54,305 bases of DNA, taken from a virus. The stretch lies in the IMG/VR virus record IMGVR_UViG_3300035660_000014, positions 1-54,305 of that record, one strand, 5' to 3'. Of the stretch, positions 41,045 to 47,937 are shown in pieces. Each line of letters starts with the position of its first letter. Position 1 is the first letter of the stretch. The notes below the pieces were generated by a model. That model was not told the origin of the DNA. It did not search any database and worked only from the letters and a program-made list of their open reading frames with translations. The translations under genes and the position numbers were made by a program.

Positions 41045-42271
41045 TTACGGTTGTACCACGGTCTCACACTCGTCTTCACAACCACCGAGTTCGCAACCGG
41101 ACTGGCAGGTTACTTGGCAGGTTGCTTGGCAAGTATTCTCACACACCACCTCACAACCACCGAGCTGACAATAGGCCTGACAAGCCACCTGACAACCACC
41201 GAGCTGACAGGCTGTCTGGCAGATGTTCTCACACTCGATCTCACAACCACTGAGCTGACAGAAACCTTGGCATATGGTCTCACACACCTCCTGACAACCA
41301 CCGAGTTCGCAACCTGCTTGGCACTCGGCTTCACAAGCAACCTCGCAACTGGACTGGCAGGTTACTTGGCAGGTTGCTTCGCAGAAATTCTCACACTTGG
41401 TCTCGCATCCACCGAGTTCGCAGGTGTTCTGGCAATGGACCTGACAAGCCACCTCACAACTACTGAGTTGACAGGCTGTCTGGCAAGTATTCTCACACTC
41501 GGTCTCACAACCACCGAGCTGACAGGTGTTCTGGCAGGTGTTCTCACACAACTCCTCACAACTACTGAGTTCACATTGTGCCTGACAACCACCGAGCTGA
41601 CAGATGTTCTGGCAGGTGGTCTCACACGTTTCTTGACAACCACCAAGTTCGCAACCTGCTTGGCACTCGGCTTCACAAGCAACCTCACAACTGAACTGGC
41701 AGGTGAGTTGGCAGGTTGCTTGGCAATCGGCCTCACACACTACCTCACAACCGAGTTGACAGGTGTTCTGGCAAGTATTCTCACACTCGGTCTCACAACC
41801 ACCGAGCTGACAGGAACCTTGGCATGTGGTCTCACACACCTCCTGACAACTACTGAGTTCACATTGTGCCTGACAACCACCGAGCTGACAGATGTTCTGG
41901 CAGGTATTCTCACACTCGGTCTCGCATCCGCTCTGACAGTGGGCCTGACAAGACACCTCACACTCGGTTTGACAACCCTGGAATTCGCAACCGGACTGAC
42001 AGTGGAGTTGGCAGGTGGCCTCACACGCGACCTCGCACCCGACCTCGCAAGTAACCTCGCACCCGACCTCGCAAGTAACCTCGCACCCGACCTCGCAAGT
42101 AACCTCGCACCCGACCTCGCAAGTAACCTCGCACCCGACCTCGCAACCACCGGTACCTATCCTTAACTGGCGACCACCCAGTGTGGTCTTCCCCATTAAC
42201 CCGATGACCAGACACTGACCCTCCTCACCCACGAGGAAAGGGTCGTCGGGTTTGACACCATGGAGTCCCAC
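41045..42271 (-). CDS. CxxxC-period cysteine-repeat protein
   Basis: In this 408-residue protein, residues 1-42 are ordinary (a start at GTG, with VGEEGQCLVIGLMG). The rest is a continuous ladder of C-(E/Q)-x-x tetrapeptides, about 88 cysteines, broken every few units by a five-residue L-G-G-C or L-S-S-C step. Higher-order units such as CETECENTCQ-(N/T) and CQAQCELSSC recur. The first nine units alternate CEVG and CEVT and correspond to a perfect 24-bp DNA repeat. The repeat is the same as in the tail protein at 4303-5886. A metal-rich or disulfide-rich rod is possible. The short N-terminus might bind a virion partner. Confidence 0.6.
   Translation of the reverse strand: MGLHGVKPDDPFLVGEEGQCLVIGLMGKTTLGGRQLRIGTGGCEVGCEVTCEVGCEVTCEVGCEVTCEVGCEVTCEVGCEVACEATCQLHCQSGCEFQGCQTECEVSCQAHCQSGCETECENTCQNICQLGGCQAQCELSSCQEVCETTCQGSCQLGGCETECENTCQNTCQLGCEVVCEADCQATCQLTCQFSCEVACEAECQAGCELGGCQETCETTCQNICQLGGCQAQCELSSCEELCENTCQNTCQLGGCETECENTCQTACQLSSCEVACQVHCQNTCELGGCETKCENFCEATCQVTCQSSCEVACEAECQAGCELGGCQEVCETICQGFCQLSGCEIECENICQTACQLGGCQVACQAYCQLGGCEVVCENTCQATCQVTCQSGCELGGCEDECETVVQP
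42030..42146 (-). repeat. Perfect 24-bp tandem repeat inside the Cys-repeat gene
   Basis: Four identical 24-base units start at 42030, 42054, 42078 and 42102, followed by a 21-base partial copy. Each encodes two tetrapeptides, C-E-V-G and C-E-V-T. Perfect identity at synonymous sites, unlike the diverged remainder of the gene, points to recent slippage or unequal recombination that lengthened the protein. Confidence 0.9.
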
Positions 42272-42272
42272 G

Positions 42273-42647
42273 CTATGCGGGTCCGTTCAGGTTCACCTGA
42301 GGTCCAGGTCGCACCGTTATCGTGGGTGCGCCCACACCACCCTCAATCCCGACCACGAACGTGTCGGAGAGGACACTTGTGATCCCTCCTATCACTGCCA
42401 CGAACAGAACGTGGTAGACACCAACGGGGTAGTCGGAGATGTCCAGAGGTGCACCCCAGTAACCAACCTGCCCATCCAACTGTGCAAGGACAAGTTGAAC
42501 TAGCAGCGTGAGTCCGCCACCCACTAGGTCCACACTGTAGACCCTCGCGATACACGAGTCGGGGTCCACCCTCTGGCCTGTGGCGTCTACGATGGTGGTA
42601 CAAACGTTGAGGTTGCCAGCGAAACCCACCGAGACCTTTGCTAACAA
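42273..42647 (-). CDS. Beta-rich hypothetical protein
   Basis: This 124-residue protein starts at TTG with TAGGAGG upstream. It has a beta-sandwich-like pattern (KVSVGFAGNLNVCTTIVDAT, then VGVYHVLFVAVIGGITSVLS), ending PTITVRPGPQVNLNG. It resembles short Ig-like or carbohydrate-binding proteins placed among fibre genes. No family is recognised. It follows the beta-sandwich gene and precedes the Cys-repeat gene. Confidence 0.4.
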   Translation of the reverse strand: MLAKVSVGFAGNLNVCTTIVDATGQRVDPDSCIARVYSVDLVGGGLTLLVQLVLAQLDGQVGYWGAPLDISDYPVGVYHVLFVAVIGGITSVLSDTFVVGIEGGVGAPTITVRPGPQVNLNGPA

Positions 42648-42678
42648 GGCTGTGCCTCCTACCTAACCAACAAGTCCA

Positions 42679-42708
42679 CCGTACCAGTGGGAGACCACTT
42701 GGGTACGG
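42679..42708 (-). terminator. Imperfect hairpin in the gap between two beta-protein genes
   Basis: CCGTACCAGTGG at 42679-42690 pairs with CCACTTGGGTACGG at 42695-42708 with a small bulge. On the minus strand it lies between the stop at 42733 and the TTG at 42647 and is not followed by a T-run. It may be a weak terminator or an RNA-processing hairpin. Confidence 0.3.
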
Positions 42709-42732
42709 GTTCCACACCACTCCTTGTATCGG

Positions 42733-43083
42733 CTACACCAACGGTGAAGCCCAGATGTGGTTCGTGTCTGCGTAGAGCCTCAACAGGGTGACCTCGAGAT
42801 CCCTGTCAGCACCACCCGCTTGTCCCCTCACCCGCAAGAGGTTCCCACTCGTGGTATTCTTGACCACTATGTCCGCACCGGCACCGGCGGGACCCACTGT
42901 GAAAGACACACCAACGGTCGTCCAGGCAGCCCCGTCGAGAGACTCCTGGATGATAAGCGTCAGGGTGTTAGGTGTGAGGTTCCTGAACACGAACGTCCGC
43001 TGGAGAGAGTTGGTCTCCCTATCCTGGAGGATGGTCGCTTGTGCAGCGGGGACGTCGAGAATGTCGTTCACCAGGTCGATCAT
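42733..43083 (-). CDS. Beta-sandwich protein, paralogue of a head-region protein
   Basis: This 116-residue protein has its ATG overlapping the stop of a 50-residue zinc-ribbon gene as ATGA. The segment F-R-N-L-T-P-N-T-L-T-L-I-I-Q-E-S-L-D-G with A-A-W-T-T-V parallels the N-L-S-A-T-P-I-D-L-S-L-Q-D-S-D-D-G-V-T-W of the protein at 29038-29418, and NLLRVRGQAGG parallels YLQVTVNPG. This looks like a duplicated small all-beta structural protein, perhaps a decoration. Function unknown. Confidence 0.42.
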   Translation of the reverse strand: MIDLVNDILDVPAAQATILQDRETNSLQRTFVFRNLTPNTLTLIIQESLDGAAWTTVGVSFTVGPAGAGADIVVKNTTSGNLLRVRGQAGGADRDLEVTLLRLYADTNHIWASPLV

Positions 43084-43232
43084 TGCCCACCCTCCCTCAC
43101 CTCGGTACGAGCCTTACGCAACAAGCCACACCGCCTGCACGTCAACCAGTTGTGTTCACGTGTCTGCCCATGATGGGTGTGACCGCACGCCGGGCACGAG
43201 TCCGGGTGGTGTTTCCTCTTCCACCTACTCAT
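43080..43232 (-). CDS. 50-residue zinc-ribbon protein
   Basis: ATG at 43232-43230 follows GGGAGGG and the frame runs fifty codons to a TGA that overlaps the next ATG. It starts MSRWKRKHHPDSCPACGHTH and has a second knuckle L-T-C-R-R-C-G-L-L-R-K, with 17 residues between the cysteine pairs. The paired CxxC with a basic body suggests a nucleic-acid or RNA-polymerase-binding mini-ribbon. Start signal, overlap and motif together support a real gene. Confidence 0.55.
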   Translation of the reverse strand: MSRWKRKHHPDSCPACGHTHHGQTREHNWLTCRRCGLLRKARTEVREGGQ

Positions 43233-43233
43233 A

Positions 43234-43323
43234 CTACCCTCCCGCTCCTCGCAACGTCAGACCGTAGGACCCCTCTCGCGAGAGGTCCCACAGTGCAACG
43301 TCGCTGTTGATCGTGCTACCCAA
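43234..43323 (-). CDS. Possible 29-residue peptide
   Basis: TTG at 43323 overlaps the upstream stop, and the frame ends at TAG just before the ATG of the zinc-ribbon gene. It reads L-G-S-T-I-N-S-D-V-A-L-W-D-L-S then a short Gly-rich end. A GGGTGAG lies ~10 bases upstream. It fills an otherwise empty 80-base gap with tight operon spacing. Evidence is thin, and the gap may equally be non-coding. Confidence 0.25.
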   Translation of the reverse strand: MGSTINSDVALWDLSREGSYGLTLRGAGG

Positions 43324-43645
43324 TTAGTGTACACTCACCCAACGGTGAGTGAAAACACAGAAGGTGGTACCGTACCTTTCTGGCGCCGTTGTCGCTGGAC
43401 GCGACCTGGAATTTGCATACCGTTTGCAATTGGTCGATCACCTGATGCAACGTAGTGGGTTGGTCGAGGAGTGACACCAGCGCTCTGTCCCAAATGTCGG
43501 TTACACCTTTCTGGGTCGCGGTGTCCGTCCAACCGACCATTACCACTTGTGTCGCCGACTCAGTCGGCGGACCCGTGCTGAGGTTGACGAGGACGATCGC
43601 AACGATCGCCAATGCCAACCACACTCCCCACAGCAACGCTTTCAT
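43316..43645 (-). CDS. Membrane-anchored small protein
   Basis: This 109-residue protein begins M-K-A-L-L-W-G-V-W-L-A-L-A-I-V-A-I-V-L-V-N, a signal anchor or uncleaved membrane helix. The rest contains VVMVGWTDTATQKGVTDIWD and two cysteines. ATG has AAGGGAG upstream. No family is recognised. It lies with other small membrane proteins near the holin candidate and may be part of the lysis or envelope group. Confidence 0.5.
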   Translation of the reverse strand: MKALLWGVWLALAIVAIVLVNLSTGPPTESATQVVMVGWTDTATQKGVTDIWDRALVSLLDQPTTLHQVIDQLQTVCKFQVASSDNGARKVRYHLLCFHSPLGECTLIG

Positions 43646-43681
43646 CGTACTCTCCCTTCTGTATGTTGTGGACGACCACCA

Positions 43682-43700
43682 CGCACTCTCTCCGAGTGCG
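43682..43700 (-). terminator. Hairpin downstream of the 552-residue zinc-ribbon gene
   Basis: CGCACTC at 43682-43688 pairs perfectly with GAGTGCG at 43694-43700 around a five-base loop, 18 bases after the TAG/TGA end of the large gene and before the small membrane protein. No T-run follows. It is a possible weak terminator or mRNA 3' stabiliser at the border between the cassette of internal-protein candidates and the membrane genes. Confidence 0.35.
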
Positions 43701-43717
43701 CTAGTGCGTCCTAACCC

Positions 43718-45376
43718 TCAATCCACGTCAGCCCACTTCATGCAGGTCTGCAAGAGGTGATTGTAGTCACCACCCATCGCGTCGTCAAGGAACAACTTGA
43801 TCTCCTCCGGTTTGTATCCCGCCTTCCTGAGTGCAACACGCATCTTCCCGAGGAGGGCGAAAGCGTTGCCGTCGGTACCCACGAGTCTCACCCTAGGTCG
43901 TCTGGGGTCGGTTTCAGGGTTGAACGCTCCGGAACCAGTGGGTGTAGGTTCACCCTCCTGTTCTCTTGGTGTCTTCGTGATCACGTCATCACCCACAATG
44001 TCCTTGCCACATGCCGCGCAGTGTGCATCGCCTCCCGGCAGGAAACTCACTTGGTCGGAACCGCAGTAGGGACACTCGAACGCGGGTTCACCTCCTTGCT
44101 CCCTTACCCGATGGAGCAGACCCGACCGTTCGTCCAGCAGTTTGTCCACACCAGCTTCCAAACCCTTATCGAGGGTAGCCTGGACAACTGCGTCACTCAC
44201 ACCACGTCGGGTGAAGGGTGTGCGACCCTCACTCGAGTGGTGGAACTTGTCCTGGTACATGTCACGCATAGCCTTCGTGGGTTCCTTGTGTGGGTCGCCC
44301 ACATCGACGTCGTGCTCGATTTTGAGTATCTCGGCAGCGCGTTCACGGCCCGCACGGATGTCCGCCCTGTCACCATAGTAGTTCTCGTCCTCACACGCGA
44401 GGACGAACGCCACATCGGGAGGGACACCGTTACGGATCGCCCTTAGAGTCTTGGGTATGATGTATCCCAACCCCCGCTCGGGATCCGTGGGTTGCTCACG
44501 AAGTCTGGAACGACCTTCCCGCTGTGTTGCCTTCGCGAGTTGCTGGACCTTCACCGTCGCACCTTTCAGGTTGAGGATCGAGGGATGTGTGGTTCCTCCA
44601 CCCACATACTCCTTCCCGACGAGGAACGAGGAGTGAGCCTTGAACCACCCCATGTCGTCGGGGTCTCTAAGTTTGACCTCCTCGATGGGGATCTCCACAC
44701 GGACGAGGAACTTGTCGGGTGTGTCCTCGTCAAAGGGAACCACGGAAGCCTTCCACGGGAGGGTTACACTGTTCAACACCTCACCCATACTCAACCTCAC
44801 CTTTTCGGCTTCCTCCTGTGTACCGAACGCTGCGGTGAGTCGTTGTTCCTTCGTCACCCACCTGAACTGTGCGGGGTCGACCGGAGGACGGCGAGAGGGG
44901 AGGTACACGTCGCCTCCTTGTTCACCTACTGTGTGGGGTTCCTCCTCAGGAGGGACCTCTCCTGTTGAGGGTTCGCCCACCGAATGGGGTTCCTCAGGTG
45001 GCGGTTCGGGTAGAGGTTCCTCAGCGGGAGGGAGTTCGACCGGAGGGGTCAAACTCACCTTCGGGAGGTTCGTGGTCAACTCCTTCACCAGGTCGAAGAT
45101 CGCCTGCCCGGTAACCTCACTAGGTGTCCCATCACCGAGTCTCCCAGCCAACGCTTGCTGCCACACCGAGTCCTCCACGTTGGCTACCACACTGGGGTCG
45201 AGCTGGACACCCAGTTCGCCGATCGCGGTGCCCACTCTTTGGAGGACCCAGTCGTGGACTAGACCCTCGGTGACACCCTTTCCCTTCGGGCGACCCTCGA
45301 TGGGTTCGCCACAGGAGAGGATGCTCTCCAACGCACTTGTCTCGCCTTCACCCAACAGGTCTTTCGGGTTCGGCAT
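43718..45376 (-). CDS. Large multidomain protein with zinc ribbon and hydrophobic-x-Glu sites
   Basis: This 552-residue protein starts MPNPKDLLGEGETSALESIL, with an AGGAGG site. Regions in order: a helical N-terminus ending in L-G-E; a Pro/Glu-rich linker with V-G-E-Q; a mixed alpha/beta domain around residues 160-260; L-R-E-Q near 290; a helical V-D-K-L-L-D-E followed by V-R-E-Q; a zinc ribbon (CPYCGSD ... CAACGKD); P-R-E-Q-E-G-E-P; and a C-terminal helical domain with L-V-G-T-D-G-N-A-F-A-L-L-G and GGDYNHLLQTCMKW. The C-terminal domain recurs in many phage proteins as a conserved module of unknown role. The recurrent E-Q junctions suggest processing into pieces. Confidence 0.5.
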   Translation of the reverse strand: MPNPKDLLGEGETSALESILSCGEPIEGRPKGKGVTEGLVHDWVLQRVGTAIGELGVQLDPSVVANVEDSVWQQALAGRLGDGTPSEVTGQAIFDLVKELTTNLPKVSLTPPVELPPAEEPLPEPPPEEPHSVGEPSTGEVPPEEEPHTVGEQGGDVYLPSRRPPVDPAQFRWVTKEQRLTAAFGTQEEAEKVRLSMGEVLNSVTLPWKASVVPFDEDTPDKFLVRVEIPIEEVKLRDPDDMGWFKAHSSFLVGKEYVGGGTTHPSILNLKGATVKVQQLAKATQREGRSRLREQPTDPERGLGYIIPKTLRAIRNGVPPDVAFVLACEDENYYGDRADIRAGRERAAEILKIEHDVDVGDPHKEPTKAMRDMYQDKFHHSSEGRTPFTRRGVSDAVVQATLDKGLEAGVDKLLDERSGLLHRVREQGGEPAFECPYCGSDQVSFLPGGDAHCAACGKDIVGDDVITKTPREQEGEPTPTGSGAFNPETDPRRPRVRLVGTDGNAFALLGKMRVALRKAGYKPEEIKLFLDDAMGGDYNHLLQTCMKWADVD

Positions 45377-45638
45377 CTGTCGTTCCTCCTTCGTCCCTCA
45401 GTAGTTCCTCGAGAGTGCCACGGAGGTCATCCAAAGGGAGGGACAACCTTTTGTTGGCCAACTTCGAGGTCGCTTCCGTAACCTCGAATTTTCTGGAGCA
45501 GATGATGCAGGTTGCCTCACCGGGGAGGACCTTATAGGGTCTCCCGCTCTCGTACGCGGGTGTGACGATGATGTTCCCACAGTGGGGACACCTCAGGTCA
45601 CCCAAACACGTCACCTCCGCACTGAGTCCGTTCCTCAC
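45348..45638 (-). CDS. Zinc-ribbon protein
   Basis: This 96-residue, GTG-initiated protein has TAGGAGAG upstream. The N-terminal half is a ribbon: L-R-C-P-H-C-G-N-I-I and A-T-C-I-I-C-S-R-K-F, then a helical basic tail (LPLDDLRGTLEELLRDE). It overlaps the following large gene by 29 bases and the sigma-like gene by four. Operon order suggests it may act with the sigma-like protein in transcription, but no direct evidence exists. Confidence 0.5.
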   Translation of the reverse strand: MRNGLSAEVTCLGDLRCPHCGNIIVTPAYESGRPYKVLPGEATCIICSRKFEVTEATSKLANKRLSLPLDDLRGTLEELLRDEGGTTDAEPERPVG

Positions 45639-46054
45639 TGACTCTCTCCTATGGTGGAAACAGGTTCGGGTTGCTGCGTGAGGATGGGTGGGTACCCATG
45701 CATGCGTGCGATGTCAACGTACCGCTTGAACCTCCGTGCGGAGTCGAGTTCGCACATGATCTCGTTCCAGATGGCCTTGTAGGCGTAGGTTGAGAACTTG
45801 ACTCTGGTGGGGTCGAACTCACCCGAGACTGCTTTCTTCGCAGCCTTTATCAACCCCACCAGACCGATCTGGACGAGGTCCTCGTAGGCGTACCCGTACT
45901 TCATCCCGAGGGCGACGTACTTCTTCGCAACGCTGTGAGCGAGACCCATGTGGTCGGTGATGAGTTTGAACTCATCGACCCCGGCAACCTCCACTATGTG
46001 GTCCACGATTCCCTCCCATGTGAGTTGTACCCTCTCGTGTGGTCTCACGCGCAC
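45635..46054 (-). CDS. Sigma-70 family protein, region 2 only
   Basis: In this 139-residue protein, residues ~35-115 read as sigma-70 region 2: A-H-S-V-A-K-K-Y, Y-G-Y-A-Y-E-D-L-V-Q-I-G-L-V-G-L-I-K-A-A, F-D-P-T-R-V-K-F-S-T-Y-A-Y-K-A-I-W-N-E-I. The D-L-x-Q-x-G and F-S-T-Y-A core and -10-binding helix are intact. Region 4 is absent, so it would need a partner for -35 recognition, as T4 gp55 does with gp33/sliding clamp. GTG 46054 follows GAGGT; a second GTG at 46006 has GGGAGG. A near-consensus promoter lies directly upstream. Likely a late-gene sigma factor. Confidence 0.78.
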   Translation of the reverse strand: MRVRPHERVQLTWEGIVDHIVEVAGVDEFKLITDHMGLAHSVAKKYVALGMKYGYAYEDLVQIGLVGLIKAAKKAVSGEFDPTRVKFSTYAYKAIWNEIMCELDSARRFKRYVDIARMHGYPPILTQQPEPVSTIGESQ

Positions 46055-46066
46055 ACCTCATCTTAT

Positions 46067-46095
46067 ATTATATGGTCTCACCCTCAAGGAATCAA
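46067..46095 (-). promoter_or_regulatory. Sigma-70-type promoter for the sigma-like gene
   Basis: On the minus strand TTGATT (46095-46090) is followed by a 17-base spacer and TATAAT (46072-46067), a near-perfect host housekeeping promoter. Transcription should begin around 46060, only a few bases before GTG 46054, giving a very short leader. It is the clearest promoter in the window and suggests the host polymerase starts the phage sigma gene, which then would switch on the late genes. Confidence 0.75.
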
Positions 46096-46113
46096 GAGGG
46101 GTACCAGATTTTC

Positions 46114-46350
46114 CTACTTCCCCATCGCTGCGAGAACCTCATCAAGGAGGCGGTAGACCACCTTGAGTGCACCAAGTGCGACACCGTAGAACGTTCCCGA
46201 GACGCCACGTGACGTAACACGTCCGATCGTGGTCAACTGCTTAACCACCCTCGCAAGCATGGACTGAAACTCCCTCTCGGTCGCCTCGTCAACCTGCTGA
46301 CCGTTACCAAGGATCTTGTCAACCGCTCTCGCGACCTCACCTTTTGCCAC
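46114..46350 (-). CDS. Small protein with AVDKIL-type N-terminal helix
   Basis: This 78-residue protein starts at GTG with GTAGGAGG upstream. It begins M-A-K-G-E-V-A-R-A-V-D-K-I-L-G-N-G-Q-Q, a copy of the helix shared by neighbouring genes, but with Asn where others have Glu. The rest is hydrophobic and helical (YGVALGALKVVYRLLDEVLA). The ATG-spaced gap downstream (46055-46113) holds the promoter. Possibly an uncleaved internal head protein. No family is recognised. Confidence 0.5.
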   Translation of the reverse strand: MAKGEVARAVDKILGNGQQVDEATEREFQSMLARVVKQLTTIGRVTSRGVSGTFYGVALGALKVVYRLLDEVLAAMGK

Positions 46351-46360
46351 GACTCACCTC

Positions 46361-46651
46361 CTACACGGAGTGGATATCCACCATCAGGGAGTCCTGTCCC
46401 GCCATGGCGTGGGTACAGTCGGGGAGGAACTTTATCACGCCGTCCGTCACTGTCAGGTGGCACACCTTCCCGGCACCGTCTATCGGGTACCTCACCACGA
46501 GGGAGGGCGAGAAAGTTGGTCTCTCGAGGTCACAGTTGAAGGTCCACTCGGTAGAGAACTTGTGGTGGAACCCACACGCGGGACAGAAGAATACCCACCC
46601 GGTCAAGGTACCCGCTGCGTCCCGAATCGCTTGGACCTTGGGAGAGGTCAC
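46361..46651 (-). CDS. DUF6527 family protein
   Basis: About 96 residues from GTG 46651, which overlaps the upstream TGA and has AGGAG nine bases before. An earlier in-frame ATG would add a meaningless extension. It contains F-F-C-P-A-C-G-F-H-H, W-T-F-N-C-D-L-E-R-P-T-F-S-P-S-L-V-V-R, C-H-L-T-V-T-D-G-V-I-K-F-L and D-C-T-H-A-M-A-G-Q, the signature of DUF6527. These small proteins are common in phages and prophages. The family is clear, but its function is unknown. Confidence 0.75.
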   Translation of the reverse strand: MTSPKVQAIRDAAGTLTGWVFFCPACGFHHKFSTEWTFNCDLERPTFSPSLVVRYPIDGAGKVCHLTVTDGVIKFLPDCTHAMAGQDSLMVDIHSV

Positions 46652-46944
46652 CTCTGGATGCTCCTGAGTAGGGTCCTCAACCTCTCCAGCACCAAATAAG
46701 TCACACCCAACTCCTCCCACACGGCGTCTCTCACCTTGGGACCCAACTTCTTGTCGTGTAGGTACCCCGAGAGTTCCTTCACCCTCGACTCCACCCAATG
46801 GAGTGAGTCCCTCGCGGAGGTACCGACGTTCTGAACATACTCCTTGTCGACCTTCGGAGACACCATGTCGGGTGAGGGTGGTGGCACACACCCACCCTCT
46901 AGCAACTCGTCCACCAGTTCGGTGATCTTACTCGACCTGGACAT
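46648..46944 (-). CDS. Small helical protein with LVDELLE-type N-terminus
   Basis: About 98 residues from ATG 46944, beginning M-S-R-S-S-K-I-T-E-L-V-D-E-L-L-E-G-G, a member of the shared helix ending in hydrophobic-x-Glu. A further helical body follows (RDSLHWVESRVKELSGYLHD). It overlaps both neighbours. The start was chosen because sister genes begin in the same way; a weak ribosome binding site means coupling is likely. Function unknown. Candidate internal head protein. Confidence 0.5.
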   Translation of the reverse strand: MSRSSKITELVDELLEGGCVPPPSPDMVSPKVDKEYVQNVGTSARDSLHWVESRVKELSGYLHDKKLGPKVRDAVWEELGVTYLVLERLRTLLRSIQR

Positions 46945-47164
46945 CGATAACACCACGAGACAGGTTACTCGCAAGGTTCGCTGCCACGTCAGCATCACCC
47001 CTGACGTAGAGGTACACCTTTGGCGGACCCAGGTTCGTCACGTAGTACCTCCAACCGTCAGCGGTACGCTCACGGTAGACGGACCAACCACCCAACTTCA
47101 GAACGTGTACGTCCTGCTCGTTCACCAACGAGTCGACCGCGTTCTCGATCTCGTTTCGTGCCAT
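46928..47164 (-). CDS. Small protein with AVDSLVNEQ N-terminal module
   Basis: About 78 residues from ATG 47164 (GGGGGTG upstream), beginning M-A-R-N-E-I-E-N-A-V-D-S-L-V-N-E-Q. The remainder is a compact alpha/beta domain (VLKLGGWSVYRERTADGWRY, then VTNLGPPKVYLYVRG). The N-terminal helix up to V-N-E is nearly identical to those of several genes nearby. A cut after this Glu would release the domain. Function unknown. Confidence 0.55.
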   Translation of the reverse strand: MARNEIENAVDSLVNEQDVHVLKLGGWSVYRERTADGWRYYVTNLGPPKVYLYVRGDADVAANLASNLSRGVIDVQVE

Positions 47165-47184
47165 TCCGTTCACCCCCAGCCAAC

Positions 47185-47445
47185 CTACCAACTAAGCGTG
47201 TGCTCGTCCCTACTGTCCTCCCAACCCAACTTGTAGGCCTTTTCAAGAGCACGCTTCACGATGATCCTCGCTTGGTCGTAAACGGGACCAAACAATGCTG
47301 GGTCGTGGTGCACACCCACCCATTGGGCAATTTCCTCCGCAGTACAAATCGCCAAACTGTTGGGAACGAACCGACTAGGTCCACCCTCTTGCTCGCGAAC
47401 GAGGTTGTCGACCACTTGTTTGACCGTTCTGGGGTCCACCATCAC
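47185..47445 (-). CDS. Small protein with VVDNLVREQ N-terminal module
   Basis: About 86 residues, start GTG/ATG near 47445 after GGTAGGAG. It begins M-V-D-P-R-T-V-K-Q-V-V-D-N-L-V-R-E-Q-E-G-G, then a helical domain (VYDQARIIVKRALEKAYKLG). The same helix-plus-E-Q arrangement as the surrounding genes suggests a common signal. Function unknown. Confidence 0.55.
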   Translation of the reverse strand: MMVDPRTVKQVVDNLVREQEGGPSRFVPNSLAICTAEEIAQWVGVHHDPALFGPVYDQARIIVKRALEKAYKLGWEDSRDEHTLSW

Positions 47446-47451
47446 ACACTC

Positions 47452-47937
47452 CTACCACGTCGACTCGAAGTTCCTGCCACCCCTCGGGAAGGTGATCATC
47501 CTGCCACCACCCACCTGGTTGAGCTTCATTCCCACCAACTCCTCCAACGCGGCGTGAACCTGTGGTGCGATTGCCGCTTCCATCGTCTCCCTGTCGTAGT
47601 CGAGTTCGAACTCGACGTCGTCGGTCGGTTCCTTTGTCTTGACGTCCACGTGGAGGGACTTCCTAACACGAGCCGTAACCGGGATGGTAACCGAGAACGT
47701 GAGTTCACCAGCGTCCTCCGAACCCGCGTAGAGGATCCTATGGCCACCCTTCGTAAGGAGACCAGAGGGTTCACCTGTTGCCCACGGACGAGTGGGAACA
47801 GGTTCCTCAGAGTCCGGAGGTGGGATGAGTTTGCGACCGTGCGTCCGCAAACGTGGGGTTGGTGAGGGATCCTGTGTGGGTGACTCCTGTTCACCCACCA
47901 GACGGTCAACCGCCTTCCGGATCTCGTTACGTGCCAC
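47452..47937 (-). CDS. Protein with AVDRLVGEQ N-terminal module and alpha/beta domain
   Basis: About 161 residues from GTG 47937 (AAGGAG upstream; the longer in-frame ATG is rejected because the module starts here). It opens V-A-R-N-E-I-R-K-A-V-D-R-L-V-G-E-Q, then a Pro-rich stretch, then a beta-rich domain (ELTFSVTIPVTARVRKSLHV) with a helix (ETMEAAIAPQVHAALEELVG). It overlaps the AAA+ gene end. Candidate internal head protein. Confidence 0.55.
   Translation of the reverse strand: MARNEIRKAVDRLVGEQESPTQDPSPTPRLRTHGRKLIPPPDSEEPVPTRPWATGEPSGLLTKGGHRILYAGSEDAGELTFSVTIPVTARVRKSLHVDVKTKEPTDDVEFELDYDRETMEAAIAPQVHAALEELVGMKLNQVGGGRMITFPRGGRNFESTW

Noticed and set aside
42030-42146. CRISPR-like direct repeats
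   Set aside because: The 24-bp units are contiguous with no spacers and encode CEVGCEVT, so they are a coding tandem repeat.
41051-42166. Plus-strand open frame of 371 codons antisense to the Cys-repeat gene
   Set aside because: It is a shadow of the repeat: the periodic codons give no stops in that frame. It lacks a ribosome binding site, and the minus-strand reading has the coherent C-(E/Q)-x-x pattern.
46652-46891. 80-codon upstream extension of the DUF6527 gene
   Set aside because: Translation there is low-quality and overlaps the real small gene at 46648-46944. GTG 46651 has good spacing to AGGAG and overlaps the previous stop.
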